Shown in pieces: positions 1 through 10,388 of a stretch of DNA of 64,000 nucleotides (positions are counted from its first letter, which is position 1; each line of letters opens with the position of its first letter). Source of the DNA: Purpureocillium takamizusanense (taxonomy: Eukaryota; Ascomycota; Sordariomycetes; Hypocreales; Ophiocordycipitaceae); assembly GCF_022605165.1 (NCBI RefSeq), contig NC_063069.1, positions 4,278,001 through 4,342,000 of the forward strand, in the 5' to 3' direction. The position numbers and the translations under genes are program-made. The notes below the pieces were generated by a model, which had not been told where the DNA came from, ran no database searches, and saw only the letters and a program-made list of their open reading frames with translations.

Positions 1-4
1 GCGA

Positions 5-3000
5 ATGGACGAAACAAAGGGGTGGACGTTAAATGAGCAAGCGGATGCCTTAGCCAGTGTCGTCTGCCATCTCGAAGACCAGCACGAGTTGACCGAGCGA
101 TTGTCCAGGGAGCAGACATGGTGCGTGCCGATCCCACACGAAAAAAAGGTCTCAACGGCCCGAGATTTCTACCGAGCCTTCCACGACAAGAGGACGCTAC
201 CGATCCACACCTGCTGTGTGTGTTATCGCAAACGCACGGAGCAGGAGCTTGGGAACATTGCCTGGGAGGAGTGGGAGCTGAGACGGCCACTTGCGCGTGG
301 CCGTTCCCCTTTCACCTGCCCGTCTTGTTTCCCCAGCGGCTCTCCCGTGGCTATTTGCGGGGAGTGCGAGCGGTACCTGAGCCGTGGAAGTCTGTCTCCG
401 GCAAGCCAGCTTCACAGCCGGCTCGGCTGCGAGCATATGTTTCCGGAGGAGCTTAAAGGGTTGTCCCCAGTCGAGGAGAAGCTGATCGCGCCGAATTCTT
501 GCTATGGCCTCTTTACGCGGCACTCTGTCTCGACTGGGCAGAGGCAGGATGTCAAGTACCCGAAGCACATCAAGGGCCATGTCACGGTATTCCCAAACAA
601 CGTACAAGAGCTTGTGACTGATGTGTTGCCGCATCCGCTCCTGAGAGTCATGGACGAGATCTGTGTCTCATGGCAGGGCCCGGAAAAGCCGTCACACAGT
701 GATCTATCGGGGTTGCTGTCGGTCAGGCGGCGCGTAGTCGAGAGAGCGCTCGTCTGGTTGAAGCGGCACAACCCTCACTATGCCAACATCAGGATTGACA
801 CGGCCGAGATGGACAGTTGGGGGCCATCAGTGGACGGTGTCCCGGCAGCCGTATACGGACGCATGGAGCGGCATGAACCGTCTGCGTGGGAAAAGACGCG
901 AACGGCGCATGTCGTGCCACCTGCGGAACGGGGCCTGGACGAAGGAGGCCCGGTGGCGATCGAGGAGATCTTGGCATCCCTCACCGGCGAGCAGGACCCT
1001 GGAGAAGGGGATGTCAACGAAAATCGAGCAGACAAGAGTGATGAGGCCGCAGGCAGTGGGCGCGGCGGAGGTGTCACCGAGGTGATTGACGAGGTGACGT
1101 CGTCCGGCATGTTCCCACTGGATGGGGCGCCGGACGTGGCCGACGCCGAGAAGTTGCGCTTTGCGTGTCATGCCGTTAGCGGCGCAGCGGGCGTCGGCCG
1201 TGCGGGTCCGTCTGCCCGGATACAAACGTCGGATGGAGGACCGTCGGCAACAGGGGATGGTGGCGAGGCGTTCATAAGCGTTTCTCGGGGAGACGACTTT
1301 GCTGATTCGTCGGAAGCGGCCTTCTTTGCCAAAACGTTCCCTACTCTGCTGCCGTTTGGGTTGGGAGGCCCAAAATTGGCGGAAGAGGATGTGGCCGACG
1401 GCGCAGCACCTGCGTACTCCGCGATGGCGTTCAGGGCATCGGAAGGCGAGACTGGGGTTGGTGCTCTCGTGGCATCGAGGAATCTCCATCTCCGGGCATG
1501 GGCCGATATCGTACTCCGGCGGCATGGTGGGCGATTCGCAACGCACCACATCTTTGCGTTCCTCGTCTTCAATATGGGGGTGAGGTCGAGAAATCGCCGG
1601 GCGAGCATGCTGAGCGTGACAAGAAACAATTTCCGCAACGTCGAGCGAATAGTGCAGTCAATGACGGCGGAAAGACTGGCGGCAGCAAGCGTGGAGCTGG
1701 AGAAGACGGGTAAGACAAATGATGACGGTGTCAAGGAGCTGCTGAGGAGTCTGTCGCTGTACGGGCATCGGCAGCCTATGTCGAGGGAAGGGCGTTTGAC
1801 CATGCGTCGGAAGATCCAGTCCAACATCGTCGTAGGAGGCGTGCCTGCGATATGGTACACGCTGAATCCAAACGACCTCACGAACCCGGTGAAGCTGCGG
1901 TTGGCAGCGTACCGGATACACGATCCGCGTGCGGCAGAGGCGTTGTTGGAAAGTCTTGAGAATGCATACAAGCGTACGAGGCTGGCCGTATCGGACCCGG
2001 CAAGCTCAGCGATTTTTTTCCACCGCGAAATGGCATTATTTTTCGAGAAGTATGTCAATGTGGGAGGTGAATCGGTGTTTGGGCGCATCAGCCACTACTT
2101 TGGTGCTGTCGAGACAAACGAGCGAGGGGCGCTGCACGTCCATGGCTTGCTCTGGCTGCAAGGCAATGCGCGCCTGGCATCAGCCTTCGACGACGTCAGC
2201 GGCGAGGGCGGTGACGAGTACAAGGAGCGTATCGCCCGCTATGTTGATAGCGTCTTCTCCGAGGTAATGTTATACAGGACGAATCAGCTCGTGCGCGATG
2301 GATGGTGACGGCGCGCTTCCGAACTGAATGCAGCTAACAGGGCTTGCAGGAGTTTGACACGGAAGCCTTTTGCGCCATGCAAGCAGAGAGGTCGGTCGTC
2401 GGGGATATTTCTCGCAAATTGGAGAACATGGAGCAGTTCTCCTCGGCGTTCGACGAGGAAGCAAATTTCTGTGCTGGCGCAACGCAAATCCACACCCATA
2501 GCGCGACGTGCGTCAAGTACTCTTTTGGTAAACCGCGGCAGCAGGGAAGCCTGTGCCGATTCAAGGCGCCGTGGAAATTGGTGGAGAGGACGTCTCTCAC
2601 AGACGACGGTATCCTCAAGATTCGACGGACTCACCCTTTGGTGAACCGGTGGAACAAGGCTGTGGCCGTGGGCCTGCGGCACAACCACGACATCTCGTTC
2701 ATAGCAACGCAGCAGAAGACCATGGCCCTCATCTACTATGTGACGAACTACGCGACCAAGGCCGAAGACCCGATATGGAAGAGAGCGGTGACGGCGGCAG
2801 AGCTCCTGCCGTCGATGCGCGGCGATGGCGTAACCAATGAAAAGGAGGGAGCTGGCGGAGGGAATGAAATGATGGTCAGCGCCAACGAGAATAGAACACG
2901 ACAGTTCCTGATGAAGGTTGCAAACCGGGTTTTCACAGAGCGGTCCTTGTCGCAGGTCGAGGTCGTTGCTCATCTCCTGGGCTATCCAACAGAGTTCTCG

Positions 3001-5966
3001 AACAGTAGCGCCTGGGCATACTTGAATACGTCGCCGCTCTACTGGCACATATTCCGGCGGTGGCGGCATCTGCGACGGGCGAGCGGCTCCACGGTCAGCG
3101 AGGACGCGGTGGTGGACGAGTCCATCGTCGTCGAGGAAGCTGGTCACAGGCTCAGCCATGTGGAAGCCTACCAGCATCGTGGCAAAGTCTTGGCAGGCCT
3201 TTGCTTGTACGATTATGTCTCGATCGTGCGGCTGAAACGGCGGAGTGTCAGCGGCTGGGAGCCTGCGGCAGCGTGGGGAGAGATACCCCTCGAGGAGTCG
3301 TGGCCGACGGGTAAAGACTGGGTTCAGGTGCTGAGGCGGCCTGGCAAGCAGGCGACTGTCTGTCTGGACGGCTACCTGAGCAAGGAATTCAACAACTCGG
3401 AGGAGGGCGAGGCATGCCACCGAAGGTACGTAGCCCGGCGAGTTTTTCTGGTCGGCCAGGGCTTATTGTTGTTCTCACGTAAAGGGCGGCTGTGCAGCAT
3501 CTCGCGCTGTTCGTGCCGTGGGAGTCTTTCCTTCATGAAGAAAGCGGCGACATCAACGACATCTGGACGCGGGCGCAGAGCGCCCTCTCCCCGCGTATAT
3601 CGCGCCTCGTTGCAAACGTGCAGCTGCTTCGGCGATCTGCCGAGGACGCTAAACGCGACGCCAAACAATGGGCAGCATCATGCGCAGACGATTATGCAAC
3701 GGCGGCGCACTTTGACGAAGGCGACGGGGCCGAGACAACCGGGGAAGCGTACGAGGCCGGCAAAGTTGGAGACGCGACGCGACTCATGGACGTCATACGA
3801 ACCGCCCTGGGCCCAAGCCAGGTGACCGCCGGTTCGACAGAGCTGAGGAGGATGTTGCAGCAGCTTGGACGATTCCAGCACTCGGCTCTCGGGTCGTCGA
3901 CAGAGCTTGAAGCAGCTGCAATGCGGGCGACAAGTGTTCGAAGAATAAACTTGCCGGGCGAGGCGTTCACGGGGGCGCCTTTGCCGGCGCAGGACCAAGT
4001 CAGAGGCATCAAATCGCAGCAGATGAGCGCATCGAAGGAGAGGGAGAGGATGATTCAAGGCATACAAGGCCGACTCTCTGTCGCGGGCGCGGACCACAGT
4101 GCTGCTCTGCGCGCCGTGATGAGTGGTTTCGGAGAGGACAGCATCGAGGTAGCGGCGACCGAGGCGCCGGAGCGGCATGAGGCCCGGGGCGCGGGAATGG
4201 AGGTACAGATCGGCTTGTCGCGTTCATTTCTCGCTGCGGGGAGAGAGTGGGCCAAGCAATCGACGTTGAACAAAAGGCAGTCGATAGCCCTCCTGGTCAT
4301 CTGCCGGCAACTAGATCGCGTGGGGGGGAGCGACAGGGCTGACGGCGGGCAGCTGTGCCAGTTCATCGGGGGCGAAGGCGGGACGGGAAAGTCGCGCGTC
4401 ATCGAAGCGCTCGTGGGCCTGTTCGCCGCGAGAGGCATGTCGAACCGCATACTCATCACAGCAACGTCCGGAGCCGCCGCGGCGAGGATCAGCGGCATCA
4501 CCATACACTCTGCGTGCGGATTCTCAAATGACGCGACGGGAGGCGCCAGCGCCGTCAAGGACGTCGATGGGGTGCAGCTGCCGAAACAGGCGGAGCGGTT
4601 CGTCCATGGCCAGTCACGGATGGACTGGCAGGAAAAGGATGTGCTCGTCATCGACGAAGTGAGCATGCTCGGTGCGCGGACGCTGTATGCGGTCAACGAG
4701 CAGCTTTGCCGGCTCCGCGGCTCGCAGCAAGACTTCGGCGGCATACCGGTCGTCGTCTTCTGCGGTGACTTCCACCAATTCCGACCTGTACAGGAGCGAT
4801 CGATCCTGCTGCCCAGCGCGGCCATTTCGTGGGACGTAGACAACTCGTTCAAGGCCGAGCAACGACACCAGCACGACAAGGCACACGCGCTGTGGAATAC
4901 GTTCACGTCGGTCGTCATGCTGGACGAGCAGATGCGCGCCGCGGGAGACCCGGAGCTGCAGAGGCTGCTGACGCGGATCCGGCGTGGCGATCAGGACCAG
5001 TCCGACTTGGAGCTGCTCAACTCAAGATGCTATCAGCAGGGTAGACGGATCCCGTGGGAAACGGGCATCACCGTGGTGACGCCGCTCAACAGGAACCGCT
5101 GGAACCTCAACATGGAGGCAAGCTTGGCCTTCCAGATGCAGCAGCGGTCGATGATGCGCGTCTTCATCTCGGAGCACAAGTGGAAGAACGGCGTCCCGAC
5201 GGAGGAGGAGGCCATCATGGTCCTTAACCAGGGAGACGATAGCGCCATCCCCGTGCCGGCGGTCTTCATGTTCGTGCCAGGGATGCCGGTTGTCGTGAAT
5301 CGAAATACGTACCAGGGCCTCAAAGTTACGAACGGCGGTGGATACACGGCGGCGGAGGTCATTGTCGATAAGGCGTTCCCGGGATACCGGGTTTCGGCCG
5401 ACACGGCGATCCACTTCGGGCCGCCGGCGGGACTGGTCTTGGCGTCCGAGACGACGAGGGATCTCCACTTCGTCGGGATGCCACCCGGAACGGTGCTGCT
5501 GACTCCGATGAGCGTGAAGATCCAGCGCCAGCGAAAGCGGCCGTGGCAACAACACGACGTCAGCCGGAAAGGGCTACCGTGCACGGCGGCGTTCGCGTGC
5601 ACCGACTACAAGGTGCAGGGCAGGTCGCTCGATCGGGTGGCGCTGGAGCTGCGAGGCACGCGGACGACCACCATCGGCGGCAGAGTGGTGCCTGCGCAGT
5701 GCGACCCGTACAGCTTGTACGTGCAGCTGTCGCGCTGCCGAACGCTAGACGGCATCATGCTAGTGTCCAAGGTGCGGGAAAGGGACCTCGTCGGCAACCG
5801 GGTGCCGGAAGAGATGCGGTCCGCCCAGGCAAGGCTGGAGGAGCTGAGTGACAGGACGATGGGGGAGGCGATCGAGTGGCTTGGCGATGAGTGGTGGAGT
5901 GGTAATGAAGCTGGAGAGAAACGAGAAGCAGTTAGGGCCAGGGCCGGCGCTGGACGGGCAACGTAA
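5..5966 (+). CDS. Helitron Rep/PIF1-helicase protein, three exons
   Basis: Exons 5-2263, 2350-3425 and 3485-5966 join to 1938 aa without a stop. Intron 1 (2264-2349) starts GTAATG and ends with a CTAAC branch site and GCAG. Intron 2 (3426-3484) starts GTACGT and ends AAAG; splicing restores the usual run into ALFVPWESF. In order one sees Cys pairs near the N-terminus, an acidic low-complexity stretch, the Helitron-like domain with the HUH motif HVHGLLWL, the paired-tyrosine motif YYVTNYATK, and the helicase with Walker A GGEGGTGKS and Walker B VLVIDEVSMLG, ending in the usual QLSRC region. All key residues are present, so it could be active. The start at base 5 is the first Met, but the true start may lie upstream of the window; the second copy at 9158 starts at a matching point. 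Confidence 0.85.
2264..2349 (+). other. intron 1 of Helitron Rep-helicase
   Basis: The upstream frame stops at 2306-2308, inside this segment, and the next frame opens at 2344. Removing the GTAATG to GCAG segment joins VDSVFSE to EFDTEAF in frame, so the stop is intronic and not a mutation. Confidence 0.8.
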
Positions 5967-6250
5967 CTGACCAATCACATCACATCACCAGGAGGGGTGC
6001 TTCCTCTATTTTTCTGCGTACGTACGCGCGGGGAAGGACAGGAGAGCGGGGGAGCGGCAGGTGTCCAAAAGCAAAAAAACGTCCTACGGCTAAGGGAAGG
6101 CCCGATGAACGAGAAGGAACCAGGAACGGAACGACTTGAGACAGAGGCCAAAAAAGGCGAAGAGGGATGCCGAAAAGGGCGAAGCGAGAGGCAAACCAAA
6201 CGGAAGGGTTCCCGCAGGGGGGGAAAAGGCGGTCACGTAGACAGGGGAAG

Positions 6251-6270
6251 GCAACCCGGTCGCGGGTTGC
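6251..6270 (+). repeat. hairpin in Helitron 1 3' region
   Basis: Perfect 8-bp stem GCAACCCG/CGGGTTGC with a GTCG loop, about 285 bp after the Rep-helicase stop codon. Helitrons carry a GC-rich hairpin close to the 3' end. Its placement suggests the terminator of transposition, but the expected terminal tetranucleotide is not seen. Confidence 0.5.
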
Positions 6271-6600
6271 GCACAAAGCCTTGAGGAACGAAGAAGGCAT
6301 TTGCAAGCTCGAGATAAATGTTGGAGGGTTGGAGGAGGATATTTAGGCAGTGAAACGGTAAGTAGTGGGCTTGGAGGACCCTGCATGCAGTGTGGGGCAT
6401 TGTGTGCAGGTCAGGCTGGGGAATCCCGGATTCTCTGTCGCCCGTTGGGCAAATGGGGTGATGCTACGTGTTGGAGGAAAAGCAAATACAGTCACGGCAC
6501 GAGAACGAAGATTGATAAAGCGTGGGGGAGGTGCCAGATGGGCGTCCAGGGCCAACACGCATGTTCTATCTAATGGGCCATTGACCTTATCTGCCGAGCC

Positions 6601-7149
6601 ATGTCGGTTATGCCCATACGTTTCGAATTCTACTGCAATGGCGGCGAGAAAACATTACGCTTTATGCACGACATTCCGCAGGACCTTGTTCGTCAAAGCC
6701 AATTGAGCGGAGGCGGAAGTGCATACGATGATTGGATTGTGGCTACAGTGGCGCCCATCGTGAAGGCACGGGTTCAGGCTTGCCGAGATGCATCGGGCGC
6801 ATCGTGCGAAAGTTGTGGATCCAGAGCAACAGATGTTCTGCAACACACAATGTCCTGGCTGCATAGAGTGAGCGACCCGGCCATTGGGGTTTACGTCTGT
6901 GCGGTGTGTGAGCAGGGAGCGTGCGAGATGGCGATCCGACAAGAATTGGGGGATATCATGGGAGAGATCAGGCGAGATGCCAACAATGGCGCGGGTCTCT
7001 GTAGGGAGGGTCTATTTTGTAAAGTTTGTGGGAAGGTGACGGGGGTGAAGAAGTGTGGAGGATGTTTAACAGTGGCCTATTGTAACAGGGAGCACCAGAG
7101 GGCGGATTGGAAGATTCACAAAACGGTTTGCAAGCGGTATACGCCATAG
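6601..7149 (+). CDS. MYND-type zinc-finger protein
   Basis: Single-exon 182-aa protein. The last 45 residues form a MYND finger: CKVCG, then CGGC, YCNREHQ, DWKIHKTVC, with all Cys and His in place. An upstream CESC...CAVC set (about residues 68-102) may bind a second metal. MYND fingers act in protein-protein contacts, often in nuclear regulators; fungal genomes carry many small MYND proteins of unknown role. The start at 6601 is the first Met with a natural N-terminus. The gene lies between the two Helitron copies, so it is either a resident gene or cargo carried by one of them. No stop or frameshift is present, unlike the neighbouring elements. Confidence 0.75.
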   Translation: MSVMPIRFEFYCNGGEKTLRFMHDIPQDLVRQSQLSGGGSAYDDWIVATVAPIVKARVQACRDASGASCESCGSRATDVLQHTMSWLHRVSDPAIGVYVCAVCEQGACEMAIRQELGDIMGEIRRDANNGAGLCREGLFCKVCGKVTGVKKCGGCLTVAYCNREHQRADWKIHKTVCKRYTP

Positions 7150-7178
7150 TCGGGCAGCGGAATGTAGCAGATTGCCCG

Positions 7179-7559
7179 TCACGACAAAGGCCCGTGGTAC
7201 GAGTGAACACGGCCGGTCATGAAAAACCACTGGTTTGCCCACTCGGACGCGTTTATCTGCTGATTGTACAAGGAGATGTTGGGGCTGAAGAAGATGTACG
7301 GCGAGAGGGGTTCAGCGTCTCGTAGGAAAGGGGCGTACTCTGGCGCGGACAGCCACGGGGGGCCCGGAAGTTGGATCTTGGCGAGGGTTTCGGCGTTGAG
7401 TCCCTTCACGTGATGGTCGTCTGGGTAGGCGAATCTGTTTGGGACAGCGGCAGGCTGAACAAAGGCCATCATGAACATGTCTCCTCCGACATACTTCTGG
7501 CTTTCCAAGAGTTTCCGTCCGAGGACGGCCGTGTTCTGATCATGGTAAGTGGCAGCCAT
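7179..7559 (-). CDS. hypothetical protein, 126 aa, possibly the 3' exon of a larger gene
   Basis: The frame has balanced composition with conserved-looking stretches (GGDMFMMAF, YIFFSPNISLYNQ, NQWFFMTGRVHSYHG). The same frame stays open for about 45 codons upstream of the first Met, up to a TGA near 7690, so the true N-terminus may be in another exon or lost. No family recognised. The stop lies only 30 bp from the 3' end of the convergent MYND gene. Confidence 0.4.
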   Translation of the reverse strand: MAATYHDQNTAVLGRKLLESQKYVGGDMFMMAFVQPAAVPNRFAYPDDHHVKGLNAETLAKIQLPGPPWLSAPEYAPFLRDAEPLSPYIFFSPNISLYNQQINASEWANQWFFMTGRVHSYHGPLS

Positions 7560-8013
7560 TGTATGAAACGGCGCGCGGTGACTCTGTTGGAAGGCATGAT
7601 GCGGCTGGTGGTCAACGTCTTTAAGGGTAGGCGGTACAGCGGGAAGCGAAGAGCTAGAAGGCGAGAGCGCAGTGGCGAGAGCGTTTGCTCAGGTCGATAA
7701 AAGGGCGGTGGAGGATTTGGGGAAGTGTCTCACCAGGGAGTTGCATGCAGCATGGGTGTCTTGTCTTTGGCTTTGGTTGAGAGGCGACCGACGCTGCCAA
7801 TGGCAATTGCCGTCTCGTAATGGAAGAAGGTCCAAGGCGAACGTTGCTTTTGCCATGTGACCGGTCGGCACCGAGACATATCTTCAATGGTAGATGATCC
7901 GGGGTTTGCTGGAGTGCCAGTGGATGTCGGGTCAGCCACGCTCAAGGGTATGCGGGGAAGTGTAGATAAAGGCATGTGGTTGGGACGGCGCTGATTGTGG
8001 ACGCCTCCTGTCC

Positions 8014-9204
8014 ATGTTCTTGAGCAGCCAGGAAGCTTCGGGGAGTAAGCGGCATACCTCGACCATGGATGATTCCAGCAGGCCATTGCTGCCGAAGGAG
8101 GCAGGTCCGTTCCGACGCGTCAGACCGAACGGGCCAGTGGTAGGTAGCCTGCAATTGCAAACGATATCGTTTCATGACGAAACAGAGGCCGTGAAATGTG
8201 CCTTCCACAGGGCTGCGGGGGCGGCAAACGGAGCGGAGGGAGGCAGTGGCCTTCAGCTGCCCCGGTCAGGGGCTGAGGCCGGCTCGGCATTGTCGAGCGC
8301 AACAGCGGGTGAGCCTGGGTCAACCCGTGCTTCGAACACGTTTCGACGCATCGAACCGAAGGCTGCAGCGCAGGGGATTTCTTTCCAAGACGAAACGGCG
8401 GCATTGAAACAAGCATATGGGGTGGCGCAGTGGAACAAAGCCTTTCAGGAGAAGACAGGGGCCGTGGCAACAGCCTATGGCAGAGCGCGATTGCCACCGC
8501 CGGCGCCAGGCGGTGTTTGGTCGCGATTCAGACTTGTATAGACGCGTTTGCCGTTCAAGTCGACGAAGCCGGCACCAGGCACGGGGGCGGGGCCACAACC
8601 CCGGCCGGCTCCACATGGGAGGCCGAAGACACGAACGAGCTCCGAGGTGCGGCAACGGGGAGAGTACCTGCATGGCATGCGGCCGATCCAGCCAAGCGAA
8701 AGGCTGCCCGAGGAGGGTTGGACGTCTCGTAGCGTTGCAGGAGGGACCGTGGGAGGCGCCATATCGCGAATTCCGATAACTAGAAGCAGGCAGCCGATAA
8801 TCAAGGCGAAAGGCTCCAGCGGAGGTGTGACTCCGAGCGGCGAGAGCGGCCGAATGGAGGTGCAGGGCACACGACCGGTTAGGGGAATGCAGAAGGCAGT
8901 CCTGAAGAACATTCGGGCAAGAGAAGGAGGCGATACTTTTGGCAGTCATATGGAGGTAGTGGATCCGCAGGCGCCGCAGCCACTGCAAGAGCAAAGGGTT
9001 AGAGCTCTCGGCCTCCAACGATCAGTTGACGATGATGCAGGTGTGGCACGGGCGTCAATAACAACAAGGAATAAGCGGAAGCGGGTTCGCAGACCCGATT
9101 GGAACGAGTCGTCGGCTAAGCGAAGTCGAACAGCCCTCCGAGAACCGAGAAACTGCGATGGAGCAAGCAAACGATCTTGCGGAAGCCTTGAAGGCCCTCG
9201 ATGA
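8014..9204 (+). pseudogene. broken ORF, probable 5' leader of Helitron copy 2
   Basis: Two open stretches in one frame (8014-8541 and 8548-9204) are separated by a single TAG at 8539-8541. The first carries three imperfect copies of a motif like F(H/Q)DETxAxKxAxxxA: around SFHDETEAVKCAF, SFQDETAALKQAY and FQEKTGAVATAY. The second is basic and rich in Arg, Pro and Ser and ends with a nuclear-localisation-like KRKRVRRP. It runs into the start of the Helitron copy-2 frame at 9158. Long disordered N-terminal leaders are common in Helitron proteins, so I read it as part of that element, but an independent decayed gene is possible. Confidence 0.4.
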
Positions 9205-9864
9205 CGAGTTCGCCTTGAGAAAGAGACTTTCAGACGAGCAGGAGTGGTGCACCCCCATCTCGCTGGAGACGAAGATATCGACGGTTCGTGCCTTCTACAA
9301 CGCGTTCCACGACAAAAGCACGCTATCGATACGGACCTGCGCGATATGTTACCGGAAATGGGCCGAACAAGAGCTGTGGAAGCTGAGTTGGGACGAGTGG
9401 CTAGGGAGCCGCGTGCCTATGGACGGCACGTCCCCATTCGGCTGTAGCGATTGTTTCCCTCAAGGGATGCCTGTCTCGGCGTGTGCGGAGTGCGTCCGAT
9501 GCCTGGGCCGGGATGTGTTGTCGCCGGCAGCACAGCTCCACAGACGCCTTAGTTGTGAGCACATGTTCCCGGAAGAGTTGAAGGGACTGACGCCAATGGA
9601 GGAGAAGCTGATCGGGCTGAACTCGTGCTACGGGTTCTTCGCCACGTACACCATACCGGGCAGCAAGAAACAGACGGCCTTTACGTGCAGCTGTCGCGGT
9701 GCCCGACGCTGGACGGAATCATGCTCGTGTCGAGGGCGAGAGAGAGGGACCTCATCGGAAACAGAGTCCCCGGGGAGATGAGCGCGGCGCAAGGAAGACT
9801 CGAGGAGCTCAGCGCGAAGACGGTAAGAGAAGCGGCTAGCTGGCTGGGCGAGACGGGCGGATGA
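9158..9864 (+). pseudogene. Helitron 2 Rep-helicase with large internal deletion
   Basis: Residues encoded from 9158 to about 9680 align with the N-terminus of Helitron 1 (shared WCxPI, AFHDK, CEHMFPEELKGL, NSCYGFF). From about 9675 the neighbouring frame (9625-9864) reads the extreme C-terminus of the same protein (LYVQLSRC, LDGIMLVS, RERDLIGNRVP). The nuclease, both tyrosines and the whole helicase, roughly 5 kb in the Helitron 1 copy, are missing, and the two ends meet out of frame. This is a non-autonomous derivative of a related but not identical Helitron, since the ends differ from copy 1 at many residues. Confidence 0.85.
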
Positions 9865-10082
9865 GAGGGAGGTGGCGGTGATGGACAGGGCAGGAAGATG
9901 TGAGGGGCTAAAGGCAAAAATGGAGGGGTTGACTTCAAGGGTTGGCGAACCGGGAGGCGCGGGGAGCCCCCGGAGGGCTAGCGCGGGAGGGCGAGCACCA
10001 ACGAAAGCGAGCGGAGCGGGCCAACAGGAGAGGCGGAAAGCGAGGGGGGGAAAGAGGGCCGCGGGTGGGGCATAAAACCTCT

Positions 10083-10137
10083 CGGAACTACGTTCCTCAA
10101 GGCATAGTCCTTTCGGAACTTCGTTCCTCAAGGCATA
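10083..10137 (+). repeat. two direct repeats in Helitron 2 3' region
   Basis: A 24-bp unit reading CGGAACT(A/T)CGTTCCTCAAGGCATA occurs at 10083-10106 and 10114-10137, 7 bp apart and differing at one base. GGAAC/GTTCC inside each unit can pair. Fifteen bases of the second copy (10119-10133) recur in reverse complement at 6279-6293 behind the Helitron 1 hairpin, so the unit belongs to the Helitron family. Confidence 0.7.
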
Positions 10138-10140
10138 AGA

Positions 10141-10161
10141 GCTGCACGGTTCCCGTGCAGC
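10141..10161 (+). repeat. hairpin at Helitron 2 3' end
   Basis: Perfect 9-bp stem GCTGCACGG/CCGTGCAGC with a TTC loop, 277 bp after the C-terminal stop codon of the deleted Rep-helicase. Position and shape match a Helitron 3' terminal hairpin. Confidence 0.6.
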
Positions 10162-10248
10162 CTTCGATGGAGTTTTTGCTCCTCAAGATAATTCTCATCA
10201 ATTAACACGATGCCAACTGTGATCCCTGTGGAGGCAATTGTCTGACAG

Positions 10249-10265
10249 TTATGAGCCCGGTAGCG
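10249..10265 (+). other. candidate Copia primer-binding site, half-tRNA type
   Basis: TTATGAGCCCGGTAGCG starts with the complement of the initiator-tRNA anticodon loop (GGGCUCAUAA). Some Copia elements are primed by the 5' half of initiator tRNA-Met rather than by its 3' end. The preceding bases end in CA at 10246-10247, as an LTR should. Only about 75 bp separate this point from the Helitron 2 hairpin, so the 5' LTR is either truncated or not recognisable. Confidence 0.45.
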
Positions 10266-10388
10266 ACTTTTGCGCTAAACATTGCTGACTCCGACCGTCG
10301 CGCACCCAGTTGCACGACGCCTATTCCACAAATCACTTAACGTTCTTTCCCAGTCATTACTTCCCATTGTTCAATCGTCCACCCCGAT

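Larger units (their letters stand above)
1..6300 (+). mobile_element. Helitron 1, autonomous type, left end outside or at window edge
   Basis: The stretch holds a full Rep-helicase gene followed by about 330 bp of purine-rich non-coding DNA and a hairpin at 6251-6270. Helitrons move by rolling-circle replication and need both a HUH nuclease and a PIF1-type helicase, both present here. The 5' terminus is not visible because the coding region starts at base 5. The 3' terminus is inferred from the hairpin only: no canonical CTRR end was found directly after it, so the right boundary of about 6300 is approximate. Confidence 0.75.

Noticed and set aside
827..1549. 240-codon minus-strand frame
   Set aside because: Shadow of the acidic linker region of the Helitron protein.
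1168..2088. 306-codon frame on the minus strand within Helitron 1
   Set aside because: It is antisense to clear Helitron domain sequence and has no domain of its own.
2300..2350. Stop codon breaking the Helitron Rep gene
   Set aside because: The stop lies inside an intron with good splice signals; removing it restores the frame and the conserved text.
2284..3420. 378-codon minus-strand frame
   Set aside because: Antisense to Helitron exon 2, no recognisable motif.
4055..4918. 287-codon minus-strand frame inside the helicase
   Set aside because: Shadow of GC-rich helicase coding sequence; composition is Ser/Pro/Arg-biased and meaningless.
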